Shown: piece by piece, positions 46,801 through 55,800 of the stretch
Layout: each line of letters opens with the position of its first letter
How positions within the stretch are numbered: the stretch's first letter is position 1
Origin: Bedellia somnulentella
Taxonomy: Eukaryota > Arthropoda > Insecta > Lepidoptera > Bedelliidae
NCBI GenBank assembly: GCA_963576735.1
Contig: OY755176.1
Span: forward strand, 11,517,423-11,581,422
DNA length: 64,000 nt
Direction of reading: 5' to 3'
Made by a program: the position numbers and the translations under genes
The notes under the pieces: model-generated
What the model saw: only the letters and a program-made list of their open reading frames with translations
What the model was told of the DNA's origin: nothing
The model's database searches: none

Positions 46801-49800
46801 GAAACAACAAATATTAAATAAAATGACGTGTAGTAATAACAAATAATAAAACATAATGAATATAAGAACAAAAGCTGCATCTAAAACCATCAGCGGAATA
46901 GTCGTACGAGATGAGATCGTGCGCGCGCGTCGCCTCCAGGGCTCGACCCTCGGCCCTAATGCCCGGCATAACCTACCTGAGAGCCGACAACTCCGTCGTC
47001 GAGCACTTCTTGTGTGGATAGCAGGCAATGTTACTAAACTTATTTAATTTAATAATGTATTGTTATTTTAACGCTATTTGATAAAGCATCTCTTTATACT
47101 CCTCCTTAGTTGTTCTCACGCTACTAATTCTTATCTGAGAAGGTTTCTATACATCTCCACTTTTTAGGATTCACTTCCATCATAAACCCCAATCATGCTT
47201 TTTTTATTCTTCTCACTTTATTCTGCAGTAATAATATTTTTAATTGGATCTAAAAGAAGTACTAGGTAGAATTTCTCTACTAAAACTACTATACACATCT
47301 CGTGTCAAATTTAGTTCATAAAATATAATTTCTCCGATTGAGGCTATAAACCCTAAGTTCTACATGCGGATATATAAGAATATGGGACTTTAATATCTAC
47401 GTTCACAAAGCAAAATCAGTAACTTATATTAGTACGCGAGAAGTGTCACTAAGAAATTTATAGGAGCATAATTTATTCTGTATTGAGAAACATGACAAGA
47501 TATTTTATTACGTCGGAACTAGTGTACATAGCTTTCAAGTTATGAAATTCTGAAGTATAATGGTTATTATTTCATACAGAAACGCAGTTATGTTCTAAGT
47601 AATGATCGATCAACGTCTTAGAAACTTCCTGTGTGGTAGTTAATGTGATATGTTATTCGATTACCATATTCAGATGGTAATATAGGTCGCATGCAGATCT
47701 GATGTTCTAAATAAGCAACATAGAATATTCCATGTTTGATATCGTAACGTACTGGGATATCCTTTCATTATATGAGGAACAAAATAGATAACGAAGAACA
47801 TTTTTTATAAAAATATCTCTGTTTTATAATAAAGCTACTCATGTATGCTATGTGTGTTTGGGATCAATATAGCTATATGAATTATAGCCCCGGGGTTTAA
47901 ACCAAACTGTTACAATCAGTCAACAAGTAGAAATAACTTAACTCAGCAAAGTTGCTTTGCATAGCTCTTCAAAATCGCTGGTGTTTCACAAAGCCATTCT
48001 AGATATTCCTGACAGAGCTATCCAGTCGACGCCGGAGTCATGCAGAGACCGCGACAAAAGCGATTTGTTTGTTAAGATTTATGCATTTCGATGAACGTAA
48101 CGGTTTGTTTGTTGATATTTCTTACTCTTACACACTAGGAGGTAATTCAGTTTGCGTTTTACACTTCACTTAAACTTACTAAGTTGTTCAATAGTTTTGG
48201 TGGTTACATCAGCAACAAAGTAAGCGACAACGAACTACGTTTCAAATGGCAGCCGCACGCCGGTAAGCTGTAAAAGGAAAAGCAATCTGACATATTGTAG
48301 GAAGTCCTTTTGAGTTTAGTTTATGAAGCTGAACATTCATTACAAGCATTGTTTAGTAGAGTGGAAAACGCCTAACATAACTGATTTAATCTAGTGGTAG
48401 AAGGAAACTAGTTAAATCGAAAGTGCACGCCCGATTGGTATCTTACGGTTACATTATACGAATATTTACTGGAGTGTGATGTGATACTGGCTATTAATAT
48501 ACATTTTCAACATTATTGTAACTGCGTCATTTTTGAGATTTCAACTATTCGATCAATAATTCAAAAGGGTGGAATTATAAATCTACGCAATTTTACTATT
48601 TTCATTGTAGTCGCAGTCAGCGATAAACGAAAAAATTGTGACTGGCTATACGCAAACAAAACTAAAATCATTAATTGCCTAAAACTAAAACAAATATAAT
48701 CGAGGGTGTTTCTCTATCTGGAAAACATTTGTCGTAAGCTTCTTTCAGAATCTACTTCCACGGTTCGATGACTATTCAGCACCGATATGCTGATTTTACT
48801 AATACAAATAAATTAAAAATCTATGCCGCGAAAAAGTCTATTATGATTTGGGTTGGCTGTTCTCGTCGTCGCATTTTTTTTAAATAATTGTATGAATATT
48901 TCAGACGACAGAGAGTAGCAGCGAATTCACTCCAGTGGTGACTGCGACCTGCAAGAATGGACTCATGTCTATCAAGATCAATATTAACCAGCCGTTTAAT
49001 GGAGTCGCCCATGCAAGGGAATTCAGGTATGGAACCACTTTTTATACTTCTATTCAATATTATTGTTAAATATAATAATAAAATTATAATAAACAAAATT
49101 TCAAGAAAGAAAAACCATTTCCTAAATATTTAACACTCAACGAGTGACAGACACGGTTTCTAAAATGTAGATGAATATTTACTGATAACAATTAATATGC
49201 TTTAATAATATAAAGATTAAGATATTACATTTGGTTAATAGAGCTGAGCTACTCAATCACAAATAATATTTTTGTATTCAATTAGCGATCTGCGCCCGGA
49301 TACCAATTATTTCGAACCCACGGGATGCTATGTATCTGATTGAGTATACATTTCTTTACCGAATTGCACTGGAGTTAATTTTAGTTTTGCTTAGAATTCG
49401 AAATAATATTGCATCATTAATAAACCATTTCTTTAACATGCTTTAATCTAAAGTATTGACGTGGACTCCTCAAATATTAACACACACTATGAACATTGTG
49501 ACCCCGCAGATACTTAAGGGCAACCGGTAAAGAGTCTGCTTTAGTTTCTCTGAGAGATCTTATTAAAAGATTACGTTCTAAAATAAGAAGAGCCCAAATT
49601 AACAGTCTCAATAATGCGTAAACTTTAAAGCTTTTATACTTGCAATAATTCTGATAAATGGAAAAATAGATATGTAATATAAACTACTTTACACAAAAGA
49701 TATATACTAACCTCCATTTATCTACAGTTCAGTGTTATATACGAAAATAGGGAAAAGAGATATCAATGTTTAAAATACTATTTTCAGGACACCACCGTGC

Positions 49801-52800
49801 ATGGCGGTAGGCAATGGCAGTGAATTTTTGAACTTTGACATCAATTTGATGGCAGCACAAGGTTCACCGGAATATTGTGGTGTTTTTTGGAACAACGTAA
49901 GTTCTTAAATTATTATTAATAAAAATATTCGCTTTTGATATTCTGAATAGCCAACTTATCTAATTGTAATATTATCTGTCAATCAGGGTTATTAGACTTA
50001 AAATGACCGATCATTCAAATCTAAAGTGTGTTGATAGGAAATTGCGCTTAGTTTTTAAGCAATAAATGTTTTAATCGAGGATCATTCATTCACATTCGAT
50101 CACTCAAGGCAATCTACTGAAACGGATTTAAATATTATATCATCAACAACTAAAGCTTTTTCCGCGAAATACCGCGAATCAAATTCTAATTCTTTTTTAT
50201 TTCAATTTCTAATCCAAATTTATTTATTGCACTCCATAGCTGTTATAAGGTTACTTTTACCTTCACAACAATACAACATTATTACGGAAATAATAATTAA
50301 GCTTGTGATTTGTTTATCTTTCATGTCATTAATTTAGTTTAAAATATTTCTAGGATGTTTGCAGTAATCCGTGATTTGTCTAATATATCGTTTTGCGTGC
50401 ATTGGAGCATATTCTATATATGGAGTACCATGCGCAACTTGTTAAAAAACAACATGAAGATTTTCTTCTTTTGTTTAGTATAGACACACATATATATATA
50501 CATATATATACACGCCATAATTTCACATTGGGATAACCAGAGACTATCGATCGCCTAACAATATCGATTTGTACAATTTTGGCAAACCTCTCTAGCTTCG
50601 TTTACATCCATCAATCTTTTCATACATGCTCTTTTATTCTTCATACGTCGGACGCCTGCTTTTTCGAGCACTCTGATAGTTTATTATACGATAATTATAA
50701 TATAGTATTCATGTTATTCTAATACATTTTTCAGAGAACAGACGAACGGTCTCTGCCACTGGCAGTGCGCGTGCATCGAACACTCGAATTAGCAGATGAC
50801 AAATTCTATGTAATCACCTGCGGCAAAGCTGGTTTTAGAAATGCCAAGTAAGTTAATCACACAACCTTAGCCGTAATTTTCAAGGTGTATTAAGTACATT
50901 TTTAATCTAACGAATTTTAACAAATATCAAGTATGCCTACCATTTTATTTGTAAGCAAGCAAATATTCAATTATATTGCAACAAAATATTTCGATATTAG
51001 TAGGGTTAATCCAGAATCATCATTGTCATCAGTAAAACAACGACGTTGATCCAGAATGATAATTATAAATTAATAAGTTATATAATAATTGATTCACAAT
51101 TGATTTTCCTAAATAAAGTGGATCTTTTGATTAGATCCATGGTCATTATAATTGTAATACGAAGATAAATATTATGTAATAAATAAACCTGAGTTCTTTG
51201 GGTTGAGGAGAAATAAAGTTATAAAATGTAATAATTAAGACTAATATAAAAAAACATGTTCCAGAAACGAAACTTCTTTAGTCTCATTAAGAATGTTAAA
51301 CGAAAACGGAAAGAAAGTATTGAACGCTGCCTTCGGATTACCGTATACGCTACGCGCAGAAATGAGCAAACCAGACGGTAAGGACTATTTTCCGTTAAAA
51401 AATTAAATATTCCTTTTGCTTTTTTTCAATATAATTGTATTTCTAATATTTATTTTCTGTTAAAAAAATAATTAAATATTCCTTTCGCTTTTTTTAATAT
51501 AATTGTACTTCTAATATTTATTTTCTGTAAAAAAATAATTAAATATTCCTTTTGCTTTTTTCAATATAATTGTACTTCCAATATACTTATATTTGATTGT
51601 TTTTATTTAAGTTAAATGATGCGATCTTAAGAAAAACGTACTACAATGTCATGCTTCATAGTTTAACATTTAAATCAACAACTTTACGTGACTCAGTTAA
51701 ATTGAGTGATTTTTTTTGCCAGGATCGTAGAAAGATTTATAGTATGTGTGTATTAAAAAAACCAAGATATATTTCTCTATTCTGTCAAGACTGTATCAAA
51801 TAGTATTGGCATTTTTTGGCTATTATAATGATGACAATGTCTTGCTCTTGTAATATATTAGTCCAAGATCCCAATAAGACAGGAAAGTATTTTTTACAAT
51901 ATAACTATATTTAATTCATATAATTATGTTATTATTTCCAGGTACTCACGGAATAAGAATGAAGAATTGTTTTGCCTTTAATATGCGAAATAATACCGTG
52001 GAACTATTAGACAACCGAGGGTAAATATAGCTTAGTATTCAATCAATACATAGTATAAAACAAAGTCGCTTTCGCTGTATGTCCGTATGTATGCTTAGAA
52101 TTTTAAAACTACGCAACGGATTTTGATGCGGTTTTTTATAATAGATAGAGTGATTCTTAAGGAAGGTTTGTATGTAAAATAAATGCATAATATAGTAGAG
52201 AAACACTGATAAATTTAAAGGTTTCTAATGTGATGTCGTAAATAAGCACGTTTTTTTGCGCTTATATTGCAAACGCTGGCTGAACCCTACGAGATAGACC
52301 AAAATAATGTACTACAGTATTGTTCACCTTAAAAAGTTCAACAAAAAAGTCCGCGATGGTATATGTCTATCTCTTAGGAATAACCCAGCATAACCATTTT
52401 TATTCTTTACTAAAAAATTGTTATTTACGAAGTGATTTTAAACAATACAGCATTAATCCTTATCCAATGAAGTGCCTTAAATAAATTGTGCATTCATTAT
52501 AGATCAATATGCTTTTACAGCATGTAATTTAAGTGAATATTACCGAAGATATTACAAATTTAAAATGCAGGGTCGTAGTTGTTTGCGCCGGGCGGCGCGT
52601 GCCTATAAATAGTCTAAGCAAAACATGTTTGTATTGGCTAATGACAAAAAAGCTGTGAACGTTGTGTATAAGGACATTCTGTAGTAGGTATATTTTGCAT
52701 TGCACCCGTGCGAAGCCGGGGCGGGTCGCTAGTTATTTATAAAATAATGTATAATATGTTCCTAGAGTGATTTAAGTCACACGACTTGTATTTCTTTTCA

Positions 52801-55800
52801 TGCCTGAGATTCAAAGGTGTGGAATTATACTAGGCAACAATTTTATACTTTTATCGTTTAAGGTGATCAGATTCGGTTATCACCTAAAACGATATTGTTT
52901 ACCTCGATGCAATCGTAATGCAAACCCGCATCACTAACGCAATATTTGCTACATGACCTCATAATGAGTTAGCTGTCTGATGTGACAGGATTTTGAAAGG
53001 TACTAAAAATCTATTTAGGAAATGAGGCACGTGTTATCTGAAAATTGCAATGGGCTCTTGTTTTTAAAATGTTAGCTCTGGTTAAGATGAGGTAGATTAT
53101 ATTGAAGGAAACGTCATTAAAATATCTACAGTTTAGATTATTTATGAAGATGTTTAATCGAGACAGAAGTATGTGGGAATTAAAGACCTTAACGCATAAC
53201 AGTCAGCCAAATATAGAATTTATTTAAAAAAAGACGAAACTTTAAAAAGAACGAACAGTTATTAAAGCCAACTAGACATAATCGTCAAAAAAGTCCTCTG
53301 AGCTCTCTATGGGACCTAACTGACCATATGTTAAACGTAACACAAGATCAATAATTATCAAATTAGCAATATTAACACACTATTAAAATTATTAGCATGT
53401 ATGAAAAGATTGATGGATGTAAACGAAGCTAGAGAGGTTTGCCAGGATCGTGCAAAGTGGCGATCAATAGTCTCTGCCTACCCTAATGGGAAATAATGGC
53501 GTGAGTATATATGATATATATATGATGGGTTATTTGCAATGTGTATTTAATAGATTTATATACACATCTATACTAATATTATAAAGCTGAAGAGTTTGTT
53601 TGTTTGAACGCTAGGATCTCAGGAACTACCCAATCAAATTGAAAAATTATTTTTGTGTTGGATAGTCCATTTATTGAGGAAGGTTTTAGGCTATATATCA
53701 TCACGAAAAACACCTTATTTCTCATCCCATGACAGAGACCCTCAACGGGCCAGTTAAATATTTCAGTTTGACGACGTGAAAGTCTACACTTTTGACAGTA
53801 CGAAGTCTGTGGGGTCAGCTAGTATTAAATACACATTGCAAATAACCCATCACGTTTGTTCAGGTGTCCGACCAAGCAGCAGTCAGTGAGTGTGAAAAAC
53901 GAGAACGGCGTGTCCGACCTGGTGATCGCGTCCATGTTCCGCTTCCCGGACTCCTCGCAAGTCAACTTCCAGTGCGATATCGCTATTTGTAAAGGTAACG
54001 TTTTTATGCGCATATTCTATTACCGTTTTGTTTATGGGTCAGCTATTTTACGCTGAAAGCTGTAGAAAATTAAAATAGTTTGTTTTACAATGTAACACAG
54101 TTGTTTGTTGTTACGATGATGGTTTGCTGCAAATACATTTGCATCAAATACGGATTTAATAATTTTGAGAACTTGATATGAAAACTAATTTTGTATGTTT
54201 TAGACCAGGCGATTCAGGTTGGCTGAACGTTATAAAACAAGATCATTCGGTCTGTAATAATATCATTACATTTAACGATGTTTTTAGAGTCTAACGTGAA
54301 CATTTTTTATTTTCAACCTACAGGTGCCTGTCAAGTGTACGACTGCTCTTCTGAAAGTGCAACAGTCGATACCACTAGCGAAGATGGGACAGTCACCACC
54401 TCCACTGGCGTCTACGTGCTCGATCCCAACGATAAACTAGGTAAAGATTGAGGAAAATATTGTAGCTCTTTGTATGCGTTTAATAACCTTGAGAAATAAA
54501 CATAAACATAAAACATAAACGTTCACGCCGAATATCCCCGAAGGGGTTGGCAGAGGTACTAATACTTCTAAACATCACGTGACTTTGTCACCTGGTGTTC
54601 AGAGTACCCACGTTTTACATGGACAGTGTACTCACGTGATAGGGGGCAGGCCTATCGCCGTTTTGTACGAATACACTGTCACATGACTAAGTACAACTCA
54701 GCCATGTGGGTTTCCTCGCGATGAGAAATAAACTATCAATTGCCAACTCAATTTTTCATAATACCATGAAAATCAAATCATCCATTGTTATTTTGTGATA
54801 ATACCCATTAGTCCGTGACGCTACGGACCAAAAGTAAAAAAAAAATGTGGTAAATCGCCCATAAGATTATGCTGTAATAAACTTATAACGTTACTATTTT
54901 TTATGTTTCATCCGTTATTTTTAAATGACGTGCATTTCGGCGTCCATGTCCGTGGTTGTATGTATCCGCCATAGGATGGAACCGAAGCACATAGGTAGGT
55001 TTTTAATATTTATGCGGCCTAAATTATTTTAATTGATATTACTATTCTAAATGATACAATTGATAATAAAATCAACTTTGTGTTGAAATTAAATAAATAT
55101 AAATATGAAAAAAAATATTTATTAAAAAAAACGTCATAAACCCAACTACACAGACGTAAAAAATATTTCTTTTAAACGGAAATGTTACATAGTAATGTAT
55201 TGTCGCATCCTGTTGACGTACACTGCAATTCGTTACTCCAGATCATCGTAGTCCGAAAATATTTAATAATTATCTCTAAACATCAGAAAGTGCTTTTTTC
55301 AGACCTTTTGAGCCTCCTATCTAATTAATCTGTAAGGAGAAGCGAATATTATGTTATATTCTCCGTGGAGGAATGGGCAGGTAACTAATTTCATTGCGGA
55401 TGAACAAAAAAAACCTACCAAAAAAAAAAACAACTTTTTTTGGAAATTTTTCAACTGCTCTTTTTTACCCTATCGGCACCTATCTGCAGCTATTTTTTAT
55501 CTGAATCATAAGACAAGAACATAAAGTTTAATAGTAAATAATAATGTCACGGCGATAGGAAGCGATAATATAACTTTATTACTTTTGAATGTAAAAATCT
55601 GGAATCTAGAATCTGGTTTACTTGATGCATTAGAATCAATAGCGTTTACTTGGTCAACTATTTACAAATCAAAAATATTGATGAACAAAGATAAGTCACT
55701 TTAATAGTGTAGAGAGCGAGCGCGTGCATAGTGGGCGACTATCAAGTTCCCACTCGCTGTGCATGCACCCCGCACGGGTTTCGAAGGCGAGAGGACCAGT

